Shown piece by piece: positions 1 to 10,151 of a stretch of 64,000 nucleotides of DNA. Source of the DNA: Akkermansiaceae bacterium. Its GTDB lineage: Bacteria > Verrucomicrobiota > Verrucomicrobiia > Verrucomicrobiales > Akkermansiaceae. The notes below the pieces were generated by a model that did not search any database, was not told where the DNA came from, and saw only the letters and a list, made by a program, of their open reading frames with translations. Positions within the stretch are counted from its first letter, which is position 1. The number at the start of each line of letters is the position of its first letter. Location: positions 1 to 64,000 of the forward strand of contig JAQWZU010000106.1 in NCBI GenBank assembly GCA_029253285.1. Direction: 5' to 3'. Both the position numbers and the translations under genes were made by a program.

Positions 1-623
1 CCGGAAATCGGACCCCCGGTTTTGTCCAACATGACGACATAGCCGGGAAGGTTTTCATTGGTCGATCCCAGACCGTAGTTCACCCACGATCCCATTGAGG
101 GCTTTCCTCCGAGCAGGGAACCCGAGTTCATCATCAACATCGCCGAGCCATGAATCGGCGAATCCGCCGTCATGGAATGAAGAAAGGCCATATCATCGAC
201 ACACTCACCCAAATTGGGAAAGAGGTCGGAGACGTGTTTTCCGCACTCCCCATACTGTTTGAATTTCCACTTCGGCCCAACCACGCGACCTTGGTTCTTC
301 TTCCCGCCACGACCGAAGGTCTTCAGCTTGATCGTTTTCCCATCAAGCGGATAAAGCTCCGGCTTGTAGTCAAAAGTATCCATGTGGCTCGGACCACCAT
401 ACATAAAGAGAAAAATGACCGACTTCGCCTTCGGCGCGATCATCGACTCCTGGGGAGCCAGCGGATTGGCATAAGAATCCAAGGTCGCTCCATTTGCTTT
501 GTTAAAAAACCCTTCCTTCGCCAACATTCCGGTGAGGGCCACCGAAGTGAAGCCACCGCCAATATCGCGAAGAAATTCCCGCCGGTCAACCCGGCCGCAA
601 AAAGTGTTCTGTGGATGTTTCAT
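1..623 (-). CDS. DUF1501 domain-containing protein (C-terminal part beyond window edge)
   Basis: Minus-strand open frame from ATG at 623 to the window edge: MKHPQNTFCGRVDRREFLRDIGGGFTSVALTGMLAKEG...PKAKSVIFLFMYGGPSHMDTFDYKPEL, typical DUF1501 N-terminus; not in the ORF track because it is incomplete. Confidence 0.9.
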   Translation of the reverse strand, partial: MKHPQNTFCGRVDRREFLRDIGGGFTSVALTGMLAKEGFFNKANGATLDSYANPLAPQESMIAPKAKSVIFLFMYGGPSHMDTFDYKPELYPLDGKTIKLKTFGRGGKKNQGRVVGPKWKFKQYGECGKHVSDLFPNLGECVDDMAFLHSMTADSPIHGSAMLMMNSGSLLGGKPSMGSWVNYGLGSTNENLPGYVVMLDKTGGPIS

Positions 624-627
624 GGGA

Positions 628-3615
628 TCAGTCTATGAAGATAAATTCATTTAGGTTTAATACAAGCAGCGCAAAGCGATCGAGCGCCTCCTCTTCGTTC
701 AGACCATGCTTATCACGCATGGCATCAAAAAATTCATGGCTGTATTCCAGCTCCCGTTCTTTGGCCGGACGCGCCAGAGCCAGTTCGAGGCCAAGCCGGA
801 CACGCGCTTTGCGATCCTCCCCGGCTTCCTTACGCAATCGCTCGGCGAAGACCTTGGCTTGGTCGTTCATGAACTTACTGTTCAAAAAGCCCAACGCCTG
901 AGTCGGCACCGTCGTGGCAAACCTCACCGGACAACTCGTATCAGTATCGGCGACATCAAGATCTGCCAATTGCGGCGGCACCATCGAACGCTTCACCTTC
1001 ACATAAATCGTCCGGCGCACTTCATCTTCAGGGGACGATCTTCCCCAGGAGCCTCCCTTTTTTGACGAGGTCGCCAAAACCTCTTCGGGCAGCGGAATAA
1101 AGACACCCGGCCCACCCATTTTTCGATTCAGGGTTCCGGTAACGGCCAATATCGAGTCGCGAACTTCCTCCGCTGTCAGACGGCGCATGTCGAAGCGCCA
1201 AAAACTATTATTGTCAGGATCCTTCGCCAGAGCATCAGGATTCCCCTTCGAGGACATTTGAAATGTCCGCGACATCATGATCAACTTGTGCATCTTTTTA
1301 AGGCTCCATCCTTGCGCCACAAACTCCGTCGCCAACCAATCGAGCAACTCCGGGTGAGTGGGATCTTCGCCCAGGAAACCAAAGTCATTCGAGCTACGGC
1401 AAATTCCACGTCCGAAGTGATGCTGCCATACGCGATTCATCATCACGCGAGCCGTCCTCGGGTTGTCATCCCGGGAAATCCACTTCGCCAGAGCGGTCCG
1501 CCGCCCACTGGAATTGCGCCCATTCTCCGGAGCCTCAGCCTTCAATTCTTCGCCTCCAAAAATCCCCGGAATTCTTGGGGTCACCTCCTTTTCCTTATCT
1601 TCGGCATTGGCACTGCCGCGAATATGGACGTAGGTCGGAGGAAGATCTTTTCCGGTTTCCCTCGCCGTCATGATCTCCACTCCCCGCTTGGGCGGATCAG
1701 CTTCCTTTTTGCGAATCTCATTCTTCAAACGCTTCCAGCGATTCACGAGGTCCTTCTCCGCCTTGGTTCCCTCCTTGGACTTAAGCACTTTTTCCAGAGA
1801 GAGTGATTTGCCCGATGAAATACCGGCCCCAAAATCAAAAAACTGTCCTCCGCTTGTTTGTGTGACATGCGCCGCGATAACATTTCGTCCTACCTGCAGA
1901 GCATCGAGAAATTTCTTATCCGCGGCAAAGTCATCGTAGTCATCCCGGAAACCCTTACGCTTAATCACCGGTTGTCCGTTAACGAAAATCTCGACATCCT
2001 CGTCATGGTGAAGACTCAAGTTCAGCCTCTTCGGAATCTCTTCAAGCAGAAATGAAGTCTGCAACCATAACTCGGGAGTGTTCCACTTGGTATGCACAAT
2101 CATCTTTGGCCCCTTTGTTCCGAATCCGGCCTTCCCTTTCTTCCACTGATGATTCTCAGCGCGAAAACCTACCTCGGACCATCCGTCGACAATCGTTGTC
2201 GAGTAATGCCATTCCTGAGGAGTCGTTGCCCGGGCATCAGAAACCAGCCAGCGAACGGGCTCCACCGAAGCGCCATCCTTACCGACCGTCCTTTTCCCAA
2301 GCGATGCAAGAAGCTGCTTTTCGATCTTGGCTCGCTCCTTCTTGAGGTTCTCAACGTGACGGCGGTGGGCCTCCATCGTCGCTTCGTATTTGTCATCAAC
2401 TCCTTCGAATACCATTTTCTCCACCGGGCCTTTGCCACGTGAAAATGGCACGATCCCTCTAAAGAAGGACATGAAACTATAGTAGTCTTTCTGCGAAATC
2501 GGATCGCCCTTGTGATCATGACAGCGGGCGCACCCCACCGTCATTCCCAACACAACCTCGGTCGTAGTACGAACATTATCATCGAGAATATCGTAATAGG
2601 CCTGCTTCCGATCCGCGGGCTCATCATCCCACTGCATCAAATGATGAAAGGCCGTCGCGGACATGGAATCGAAAGTCGGCTTGGCCAACTCATCTCCAGC
2701 CAACTGCTCGGTCAAAAATTGAGTATACGGCTTGTCCTCGTTGAGAGCCTTGATGACATAATCGCGATAACGCCAGACGAAGGGCTTATCGCTGTCCCGC
2801 TCGAAACCATTGGTCTCGGCATAGCGAACCAGGTCCAACCAATGACGAGCCCACTTTTCCCCGTATGCGGGTGAAGCCAAAAGGCGATCGATGACCTTCT
2901 CCCATGCATTCGGAGACTTGTCGTTTTCGAATTTCTGCACTTCAGAAAGAGAGGGCGAGAGCCCGGTCAAATTATAGTAGGCCCGACGAATCAACTCCGC
3001 CCGAGAAGCTGGAGCATTAGGATTAAGCCCCACCTTATTCACCCCATCGTAAATGAAGGCATCGATCGGGGCTTTCCACTCAGCATTGCCCACAACCGGG
3101 ACACTAGGGCGCGCCATTGGTTTATATGACCAACGGCTTTTACTGAATTCGTTGATCGTAGTGATGGATTTGTCGTCCTCCTCCACCTCTACGAGGACAT
3201 CCGCATCCTCCGGAGTCCAAGGCATTCCCCGCTTCACCCAGTCCGACAAAACACCGCGCGCCTCTTCTGACAACTTTCCTTTCGGCGGCATCTCAAGATT
3301 TTCGTCTTCATAGCTGATCACATGAAGAATAAGGCTCTTCTCCGGTTCCGCCTCATTGAAAGCCGAACCATGGTCTCCCCCGATAATAATCCCTTTCCGA
3401 CTAATCATCTGAAACCCGGATTTCACTTTGGCATGACCCTTGGAATCCTTGCCACCATGACAACGAAAACAATTCTCCTCAAGCAAAGGGCGAACCTCCT
3501 TGGTGAAAAAGGAGACATCCTCCGGTGAGAATTCCTTGGCCGACAGACACGGAACAAAACCGCATATCAGCATTCCTAATATTTGCTTCTTCATCTTCAT
3601 CCTTCTGAGTTCCAT
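628..3615 (-). CDS. PSCyt1 / DUF1549 / DUF1553 domain-containing protein
   Basis: 995 aa; signal peptide, CFRCHGG heme-like motif, WARHWLDLVRYAETNGFERD, GCARCHDHKGDPI, RVWQHHFGRGI motifs. Confidence 0.93.
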   Translation of the reverse strand: MELRRMKMKKQILGMLICGFVPCLSAKEFSPEDVSFFTKEVRPLLEENCFRCHGGKDSKGHAKVKSGFQMISRKGIIIGGDHGSAFNEAEPEKSLILHVISYEDENLEMPPKGKLSEEARGVLSDWVKRGMPWTPEDADVLVEVEEDDKSITTINEFSKSRWSYKPMARPSVPVVGNAEWKAPIDAFIYDGVNKVGLNPNAPASRAELIRRAYYNLTGLSPSLSEVQKFENDKSPNAWEKVIDRLLASPAYGEKWARHWLDLVRYAETNGFERDSDKPFVWRYRDYVIKALNEDKPYTQFLTEQLAGDELAKPTFDSMSATAFHHLMQWDDEPADRKQAYYDILDDNVRTTTEVVLGMTVGCARCHDHKGDPISQKDYYSFMSFFRGIVPFSRGKGPVEKMVFEGVDDKYEATMEAHRRHVENLKKERAKIEKQLLASLGKRTVGKDGASVEPVRWLVSDARATTPQEWHYSTTIVDGWSEVGFRAENHQWKKGKAGFGTKGPKMIVHTKWNTPELWLQTSFLLEEIPKRLNLSLHHDEDVEIFVNGQPVIKRKGFRDDYDDFAADKKFLDALQVGRNVIAAHVTQTSGGQFFDFGAGISSGKSLSLEKVLKSKEGTKAEKDLVNRWKRLKNEIRKKEADPPKRGVEIMTARETGKDLPPTYVHIRGSANAEDKEKEVTPRIPGIFGGEELKAEAPENGRNSSGRRTALAKWISRDDNPRTARVMMNRVWQHHFGRGICRSSNDFGFLGEDPTHPELLDWLATEFVAQGWSLKKMHKLIMMSRTFQMSSKGNPDALAKDPDNNSFWRFDMRRLTAEEVRDSILAVTGTLNRKMGGPGVFIPLPEEVLATSSKKGGSWGRSSPEDEVRRTIYVKVKRSMVPPQLADLDVADTDTSCPVRFATTVPTQALGFLNSKFMNDQAKVFAERLRKEAGEDRKARVRLGLELALARPAKERELEYSHEFFDAMRDKHGLNEEEALDRFALLVLNLNEFIFID

Positions 3616-4394
3616 CCAAATCTACCTGAAATCACGTCGGCTGCAGCCCGAATCTTTCGGGCCACCCCGTCCAAATCACAGTCCGGCAAACGCGATGACG
3701 GTGCCGTAATCCACAAAGCCGCAATTGGGTCATTCTTCCCATTAAAAATCGGAGCCCCCACACAATACTGCCCCTCTCTCTCCTCCGATAAATCAAAGCC
3801 ATAGCCTCTCTTCCGAACCTCATCAAGATGAGCCAAAAACTCATCCTTATCCAAAATGGTATTTTCGGTGAAATGAGTAAACTCCATGCGATCAACAATC
3901 TTCCGACATTCTTCATCAGGCAAATAAGCCAAAATCGCTTTCCCCGGCGCTGCCGTGTGCAACACAAAGCGCGTTCCCGGATCCACTGAAAACCGGAAGG
4001 CGTGAAGCCCCGGAACCTGATCCAGCACCACGCCTTCGCTTCCCGTTAAAGTCCCCAAAAGAACAGTCTCCTTCAGCTGATCCCGCAGGGTCCGCATGAT
4101 ATCAAGCGACTTCTCAAAAAGATTCATCTCCGACACTGAGGACGCGCCCACCGTGACAAACTTGGAGGTCAGACGGTATTTCTTACTCGGCTCCAGCCGC
4201 TCAAGGTATCCTGTCTCTTCCAAAGTCACCGCAATCCGGAAGGCACTATTCTTGGGAATAGCGAGGGCCTCGCACAACTCGGTCACATTCAAGCCCTCGG
4301 GGTACGACCCCAGCAATTCGACCAAAGCCAGCGCCCGGTCCAAGATAGGAACCCGATAGCGACTCCGGTCAGCATTTTGTAGTTTGTTTGCCAT
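3597..4394 (-). CDS. IclR family transcriptional regulator
   Basis: N-terminal HTH (VPILDRALALVELLGSYPEGLNVTELCEALAIPKNSAFRI) and C-terminal IclR effector domain (LHTAAPGKAILAYLPDEE, DEVRKRGYGFDLSEEREGQYCVGAPIF); start chosen at MANKLQ. Confidence 0.93.
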   Translation of the reverse strand: MANKLQNADRSRYRVPILDRALALVELLGSYPEGLNVTELCEALAIPKNSAFRIAVTLEETGYLERLEPSKKYRLTSKFVTVGASSVSEMNLFEKSLDIMRTLRDQLKETVLLGTLTGSEGVVLDQVPGLHAFRFSVDPGTRFVLHTAAPGKAILAYLPDEECRKIVDRMEFTHFTENTILDKDEFLAHLDEVRKRGYGFDLSEEREGQYCVGAPIFNGKNDPIAALWITAPSSRLPDCDLDGVARKIRAAADVISGRFGWNSEG

Positions 4395-4578
4395 TTGAAA
4401 CGCGTTTCTCTGTAAATTACAGGCCACGACAATCCGATATTTCACTTTCCTCACCAAAAACCAAACCTGACGGACAGTTTTCGAGCGACCCTAATTACCA
4501 GGCACTCAACTCCGCTAAGTTTTGTTTTTACGAACAAAAGCATCTTGCAAAAATTACTCATAAGAACACTGTGTTCAC

Positions 4579-5841
4579 ATTAACACTATAAAGAAATTAG
4601 AGATCCTCGCGGACGCTGCCAAGTATGATGCCTCCTGTGCCAGCTCCGGCGCTACTCGAAAAGACTCCTCTGCCGGAAAAGGGGTCGGCTCAACCGGTGG
4701 GGTCGGCATTTGTCATTCCTACACACCCGATGGACGCTGCGTCTCGCTCCTAAAGATCCTTCTTACCAACGTCTGCCTCTACGATTGTCATTATTGCATC
4801 AACCGCCGCTCAAGCAACGTCCGCCGGGCACGCTTCACCGCCGAGGAGGTCGTTTCTCTGACTCTCGATTTCTACAAACGCAATTACATCGAAGGCCTCT
4901 TCCTCAGTTCGGGAATCGTGCGCAGCGCCGACTTCACCATGGAGCAGGTGGTGCAAGTCGCCCGGACGCTCCGCGAAGTCCATCACTTCAGAGGCTATAT
5001 CCATCTCAAGACCATCCCGGAAGCCTCGGACGAACTCATCGCTCAGGCCGGGAAATACGCCGACCGCATCAGCATCAACATCGAGCTCCCCCAACAAAAG
5101 AGTCTCAAGAATCTCGCTCCGGAAAAAAACATCTCCCGCACCCGGGAAGCGATGCACAAAATCGGCGACAAGATTGCCGAAAGCAAAGCGGAGAAGAGTC
5201 GCAAGAAATCGCCCTTCGCGACCGGGCAGAGCACCCAGATGATCGTGGGGGCCGACCAATCACACGACGCCCATTTTCTCAAACGCGCCGGTGATCTCTA
5301 CGGAAATTTCCAACTCCGACGCGTCTACTACTCGGCCTTCAGCCCCATCCCGGATTCCTCGGTTCGCCTCCCCCTAAAATCGCCTCCCCTGGTCCGTGAA
5401 CACCGTCTTTACCAAGCTGATTGGCTCATGCGCTTCTACGGATACGAAGTGGATGAAATCACCACGAAAAGCCAACCCAACCTTGATCTGGATATCGACC
5501 CCAAGCTTTCCTGGGCGCTGCGCAATCGCGACTTCTTTCCAATCGATCTTAACAAAGCCGACTACGAAGTAATCCTACGCATCCCGGGCCTCGGAGTGCG
5601 GAATGCCAAACGGATCATCACGGCCCGCCGCTTTCATCACATCCGCGTGAACGACCTCATCAAGATGCGGGTCAATTTGAAAAAATGCCTCCCCTTCATG
5701 ATCACCAGCGACCATCAACCCGCCACACTCGAACTGGATTCCGAAAAAATCCGAGCTCTCCATGCCCCTCCCGCGCAACAGTTGGAACTCAATTTCTCCG
5801 CGCCCATTCCCAAGAGCGAAGTCATCGGAGGAGAATTCTAA
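4579..5841 (+). CDS. putative DNA modification/repair radical SAM protein (TIGR03916-like)
   Basis: Open frame from 4564 to 5841 reads (ATT)NTIKKLEILADAAKYDASCASSG...GVGICHSYTPDGRCVSLLKILLTNVCLYDCHYCINRRSSNV with CxxxCxxC motif; ORF track entry starts internally at GTG 4918; helix-hairpin-helix-like C-terminus (IPGLGVRNAKRII). Confidence 0.88.
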   Translation: MNTIKKLEILADAAKYDASCASSGATRKDSSAGKGVGSTGGVGICHSYTPDGRCVSLLKILLTNVCLYDCHYCINRRSSNVRRARFTAEEVVSLTLDFYKRNYIEGLFLSSGIVRSADFTMEQVVQVARTLREVHHFRGYIHLKTIPEASDELIAQAGKYADRISINIELPQQKSLKNLAPEKNISRTREAMHKIGDKIAESKAEKSRKKSPFATGQSTQMIVGADQSHDAHFLKRAGDLYGNFQLRRVYYSAFSPIPDSSVRLPLKSPPLVREHRLYQADWLMRFYGYEVDEITTKSQPNLDLDIDPKLSWALRNRDFFPIDLNKADYEVILRIPGLGVRNAKRIITARRFHHIRVNDLIKMRVNLKKCLPFMITSDHQPATLELDSEKIRALHAPPAQQLELNFSAPIPKSEVIGGEF

Positions 5842-5844
5842 GCG

Positions 5845-6711
5845 ATGAGAACCCTCGTCCATCCCAAAAACTTCGACGACTGGCGTCGGGTAGCACGATG
5901 CCTCCTCGCTGCTGGAATCCCACCAGAGGATCTTCTTTGGCAGAGCCGCGAACAGTTCGGACTTTTCTCTGAAGCACCACTGCCCCCAGGCACCGGAAAT
6001 CTCCCCAGAGTCCCCAAGGCCTTTGTCGACCTCGCCCGAACCGTCTCCTGCCATCGCTCGGGAGATCAATGGGCACTCCTCTACTCCCTTCTCTGGCGAC
6101 TCACGCACGGCGAAGCTCATCTCCTCGCGCTTTCCACGGACTCTCAAATTCATCGCGTCAGAACGATGGCCAAGCACATCGGGCGCGACATTCATAAGAT
6201 GCACGCCTTTGTCCGATTCCGAAAAGTCAATGACGCACCGGAAACCAATCGCGAGCAATTCGTCGCCTGGTTCGAAACCGAACATCGCATCGTGCGCCTC
6301 ACCTCCGCCTTCTTTCGCAAACGCTTCACCGGCATGGATTGGTCCATTCTCACCCCGGACGAATGCATGCACTGGGACGGCCAGAAAATTCACTTCACCG
6401 ACGGTGTTGACAAAACCCAAGCCCCCGACTCGGACTCCCTCGAAGAGCTTTGGAAAACCTACTACCGCAACATCTTCAACCCCGCCCGCCTCAAGGTAAA
6501 AGCGATGCAATCCGAGATGCCCAAGAAATATTGGAAGAACCTGCCCGAAGCAGAAATCATCAAGGAGCTCATCGCCTCTGGCAGCGACACCACCCAGGAA
6601 ATGCTGGCAACTCCCTCCTCCCCCGAAAAGCCAGCCCCCGATAACACCTACCTCGAAAAACTCCGCCAATTGGACAGAAACCCGGAGACAAATCCCCCTC
6701 CTCGGGCATAA
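5845..6711 (+). CDS. DUF4130 / TIGR03915 family putative DNA metabolism protein (no UDG domain visible)
   Basis: 288 aa; HKMHAFVRFRKVND...FVAWFETEHRIVRLTSAFFRKRFTGMDWSILTPDECMHWDG...LWKTYYRNIFNPARLKVKAMQSEMPKKYWKNLPE motifs; 3 nt after the radical SAM gene. Confidence 0.85.
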   Translation: MRTLVHPKNFDDWRRVARCLLAAGIPPEDLLWQSREQFGLFSEAPLPPGTGNLPRVPKAFVDLARTVSCHRSGDQWALLYSLLWRLTHGEAHLLALSTDSQIHRVRTMAKHIGRDIHKMHAFVRFRKVNDAPETNREQFVAWFETEHRIVRLTSAFFRKRFTGMDWSILTPDECMHWDGQKIHFTDGVDKTQAPDSDSLEELWKTYYRNIFNPARLKVKAMQSEMPKKYWKNLPEAEIIKELIASGSDTTQEMLATPSSPEKPAPDNTYLEKLRQLDRNPETNPPPRA

Positions 6712-6717
6712 TCCCGT

Positions 6718-7380
6718 ATGATGCGAAACATTCTCCTTATTGGTGGCTCCTCCGGTATCGGATTAGCGGCAAAAAACCTTTTGGAATCACAAGGCAACAA
6801 AGTCATTGCCACTTCCCGGAGCACTTTCGAAGCCACCAACCCGCAAGCTACTCTTAGTATTCCCGAGAGTCTTGATGGCTTGGTCTACTGCCCCGGCACG
6901 ATCAACCTCAAACCCTTCCATCGACTTACCGACCAGGAATTCCTCACTGACTGGGAAGTCAATTTCTTGGGAGCTACCCGCGCACTGAGACTTGCTCTTC
7001 CTTCCCTCAAAAAAGCGCCTTCCGCCTCCGTCGTTCTCTTCAGCACCGTCGCTGTCAAATGCGGCATGCCCATGCACGCCAGTATCGCCTCCGCCAAGGG
7101 TGCGGTCGAAGGACTCACCCGAAGCCTCGCCGCGGAGTGGGCCCCGAAAATTCGCGTGAATGCCATCGCTCCGTCTCTGACCGAAACTCCCCTGGCTGCC
7201 GGAATTTTGGCCGACGATAAACGCCGCGAAGCCGCAGCCGAGCGCCATCCTCTTAAGATGATCGGACAAGCAGAACACAGCGCGGAACTGGTCAGTTATC
7301 TTCTCTCAGACGCTTCACGGTTCACTACCGGGCAAATCCTCCGCCCCGACGGAGGTCTCTCCAGCCTTCGCCTTTTCTAG
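6718..7380 (+). CDS. SDR family oxidoreductase
   Basis: GGSSGIG Rossmann motif, C-terminal RPDGGLSSLRLF. Confidence 0.88.
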   Translation: MMRNILLIGGSSGIGLAAKNLLESQGNKVIATSRSTFEATNPQATLSIPESLDGLVYCPGTINLKPFHRLTDQEFLTDWEVNFLGATRALRLALPSLKKAPSASVVLFSTVAVKCGMPMHASIASAKGAVEGLTRSLAAEWAPKIRVNAIAPSLTETPLAAGILADDKRREAAAERHPLKMIGQAEHSAELVSYLLSDASRFTTGQILRPDGGLSSLRLF

Positions 7381-7382
7381 CC

Positions 7383-8831
7383 TCACGCCGCACTCTCATT
7401 CGCCGACAGCCCTGAAGCGATCTTACGCGCCATTCGCGGAAAAAGAATGAAGTGTAAAGGGAGGACCGAATACCAATAGACCCGCCCCAACAAGCCCTTC
7501 GGACGAAACGTCGCTGTTTGTTTAAGTCCGGTTTCGGAGACCTCAAACTCGAGCCAGGCCTCGCCGGGCATCTTCATTTCCGCTACGAGCATCAACCTCG
7601 CCACCTCGGAATCTCGGTCTGCTAAAACCACTCTCCAAAAATCCAGTGCGTCACCGGGAATCAATTCGGTTGGATGTCGACGACCTCGCCGCAAACCGGT
7701 TCCTCCAAAAAATCGATCCATCCAACCCCGGCATTTCCACGCCCAATTCATACTGGGCCATCCCCGCTTCCCCCCGACAGACCAAAGCGTTTCGATCACA
7801 TCTTCACGGGGTGCTTTTAAAGGAACACATCGCCCGTCTTTTAACACCCCGTGATCAGGAACCCGCACCACCTTCAAAAAGAACGGATCAATATCTCCCG
7901 AGGCCAGAGAACCAAACCAAGAGGAAGGAACCCTGTTTTGAGCGATATTAACGAAAGCCTTCTCGATCGCCTCCTCGTAGCTCAATAATATCTGGGGGAT
8001 AATCTCTCTTACCCCCTCATCGTGGCAAACCGTTTCATTGATTAACGATTCCACCAGAGTTTGAGCAAGCGGGTAACTCGTCGCGGTGACCAAGTATAGC
8101 CACTTTGCGGAAAGGCCCGGACTCAAAAAAGGAACCGAAATAATTGACCTCCGCAATCCCCTTGCCTCCGCATAACGAACAAGAAGGTCCCGGTAGGTAA
8201 GGACCTCGGGACCACCAATGTCATACTCCTCGCCCCACATTTCTCTCTGCCCCAATACACCAATGAGGTAGCCCACCACATTGCGAATCGCGATGGGTTG
8301 GCAGGGAGTCTCCGTCCACTTTGGCGTTAACATGAAAGGCAACTTTTCCGAGAGATCACGAATGATTTCAAAAGAGGCCGACCCCGAACCGACGATAATG
8401 GAAGCACGCAAGGTTGTTACCGAAACATCACCGTTTCGAAGAATGTCATTTACTCTCTCCCGTGACTGCAGGTGGGGTGACAAATCACCCTCGGGAATCA
8501 AACCACTCAGGTAAACGATCAGATTAGCCCTGATCCATTGCTGAAAAGCCCTCGCACAGGCCTCTTCCTTCTCATGGAAATCAGCACCCGACCCCATCGA
8601 ATGCAGTAAATAATAGGCCACATCGATGTCATCAGGAACCGGAGGCAGCTCTTTCAGAAAGTCAGCCTCAAAAAAAGCCAGCCTTCCCTCATCGATAAAA
8701 GCCGAAAATTGTCCAGTAGGAAACCGCTCAACTGAACGAACCTGAACCGTCACCCGGTGCCCTTCTTCCAGAAGCTCTGGGAGAAGGCGCAAACCGATGT
8801 ATCCATTGCCGCCAGTAAGGAGTATGTGCAT
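7383..8831 (-). CDS. NAD(P)-binding protein with DUF2867-like C-terminus
   Basis: MHILLTGGNGYIGLRLLPELLEEGH; LRASIIVGSGSASFEIIRDLSEKLPFMLTPKW; C-terminal GRVYWYSVLPLHFILFPRMARKIA. Confidence 0.85.
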   Translation of the reverse strand: MHILLTGGNGYIGLRLLPELLEEGHRVTVQVRSVERFPTGQFSAFIDEGRLAFFEADFLKELPPVPDDIDVAYYLLHSMGSGADFHEKEEACARAFQQWIRANLIVYLSGLIPEGDLSPHLQSRERVNDILRNGDVSVTTLRASIIVGSGSASFEIIRDLSEKLPFMLTPKWTETPCQPIAIRNVVGYLIGVLGQREMWGEEYDIGGPEVLTYRDLLVRYAEARGLRRSIISVPFLSPGLSAKWLYLVTATSYPLAQTLVESLINETVCHDEGVREIIPQILLSYEEAIEKAFVNIAQNRVPSSWFGSLASGDIDPFFLKVVRVPDHGVLKDGRCVPLKAPREDVIETLWSVGGKRGWPSMNWAWKCRGWMDRFFGGTGLRRGRRHPTELIPGDALDFWRVVLADRDSEVARLMLVAEMKMPGEAWLEFEVSETGLKQTATFRPKGLLGRVYWYSVLPLHFILFPRMARKIASGLSANESAA

Positions 8832-8900
8832 TCCTCGGGATTATGGTCCAATCCCGGGATCTTTCAAGGCAGCCGGACACTGGAATTGAACCGACAACCC

Positions 8901-9494
8901 TTAAAACCGAAATCCAATCGAAGCCTCAAAGGCCAAACTATCCTCCGTGATAAATTGGTCACCCAAAAGCTGGAAGTCATCGCGGAAGATATACCGTGCT
9001 CCGGCCTGGGCCACCACCCCACTTGGGAAGTGCGCCCGAAACCCGGCAAAAACCTGCGCCACGAAATTTGCATCCGAATCAAGGACATCATCAAAGCGAT
9101 CATCGATACTCACCAGCTCGATTCCCGCTCCGCCTCCGGCGTAGAAAGAAAGCACACCGTTCAATTTGGCCTCCACCTCATAGTTCGCAGTGATGTTGAC
9201 GAAAGAAATATCTCCACTCTCGAAAAAACTGAATCCGCGAGGATCCACGAATTCAAGAATGGCTTCATCTCGATGAGCTAAGATGTCCAGAAAGACCGAG
9301 TGGGCTACCGAATGATCTTCGTAAATTGTTCCGCGAATCTGACCAAAGCCATAGGCCGTGCCGGGCTTATCCAAGTATCCGCCTCCAATAACCACCGCTC
9401 CTCCGGAGGAGCCGAATTGCGCTTGCGAAATGGCGACAGAACAAATCAAGGCCAGAGCCGTGAATAGACAGTTTTTCTTTATGGCATTTTTCAT
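8901..9494 (-). CDS. outer membrane beta-barrel-like protein
   Basis: Signal peptide, alternating hydrophobic pattern, terminal aromatic (ASIGFRF). Confidence 0.6.
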   Translation of the reverse strand: MKNAIKKNCLFTALALICSVAISQAQFGSSGGAVVIGGGYLDKPGTAYGFGQIRGTIYEDHSVAHSVFLDILAHRDEAILEFVDPRGFSFFESGDISFVNITANYEVEAKLNGVLSFYAGGGAGIELVSIDDRFDDVLDSDANFVAQVFAGFRAHFPSGVVAQAGARYIFRDDFQLLGDQFITEDSLAFEASIGFRF

Positions 9495-9506
9495 CTTATT
9501 TTTTAG

Positions 9507-9998
9507 CTAATCTTTCTTGTGATAGGAATCCGGGCTCACCGAGACGGCACGAATCCCGTGATCATATTCGTAATCATCATATTCGTAATCATGATCCTCG
9601 TTACTCCACGATCCCCCTCCTAAAAGCCTCTTCAGCGGCGGTAATTCACGAAATCTCTGCTGATAAGCCCGCTCCGCATTGTCCACTCTCACCACCTTGA
9701 TTCGACCCAAGAACTTCCGCTCCGGCAAGTGCGCACCCGTTTCCGAAAAAATCGTGGTATCCCTTGCTCCCCGGTGAAAACCAGAGAGAACGCCCCCCTT
9801 GCTCACATAAAAGCGATTCCCAGAGCTATACGCCACTGCCAAATGACTCCCCTTCTTCACCAACACATTACTGCGCAAGACCGTCCGACTCACCTGAACA
9901 CCCGGCGCAGCCACCTGGTCCCCATCCACCATTCGGGATGACGAACAGCTCGCCAACAAGAGGATAACCCCAATTATAGCACCCAGCAATCTACGCAC
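9507..9998 (-). CDS. hypothetical lipoprotein
   Basis: Lipobox-like MRRLLGAIIGVILLLASCSSS; Tyr/Asp-rich tail DHDYEYDDYEYD. Confidence 0.6.
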   Translation of the reverse strand: MRRLLGAIIGVILLLASCSSSRMVDGDQVAAPGVQVSRTVLRSNVLVKKGSHLAVAYSSGNRFYVSKGGVLSGFHRGARDTTIFSETGAHLPERKFLGRIKVVRVDNAERAYQQRFRELPPLKRLLGGGSWSNEDHDYEYDDYEYDHGIRAVSVSPDSYHKKD

Positions 9999-10151
9999 AA
10001 ATTATTGAACGCAGGGGCTGCTCATCTTATTCAAAATTAATTCACCTTTCCCCTCTTCCTCTCCGGCTTCCTTCTTTCAAGCGACAGTCGTATCACTGCC
10101 GAAGCCTTCTTCTCGACTTGCTCTTTTCCTAAAAATACTTTAGCAATCTTA

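Noticed and set aside
5575-6669. 364 aa minus-strand ORF opposite the radical SAM / DUF4130 pair
   Set aside because: Both plus-strand proteins have recognisable family motifs; the antisense ORF has none
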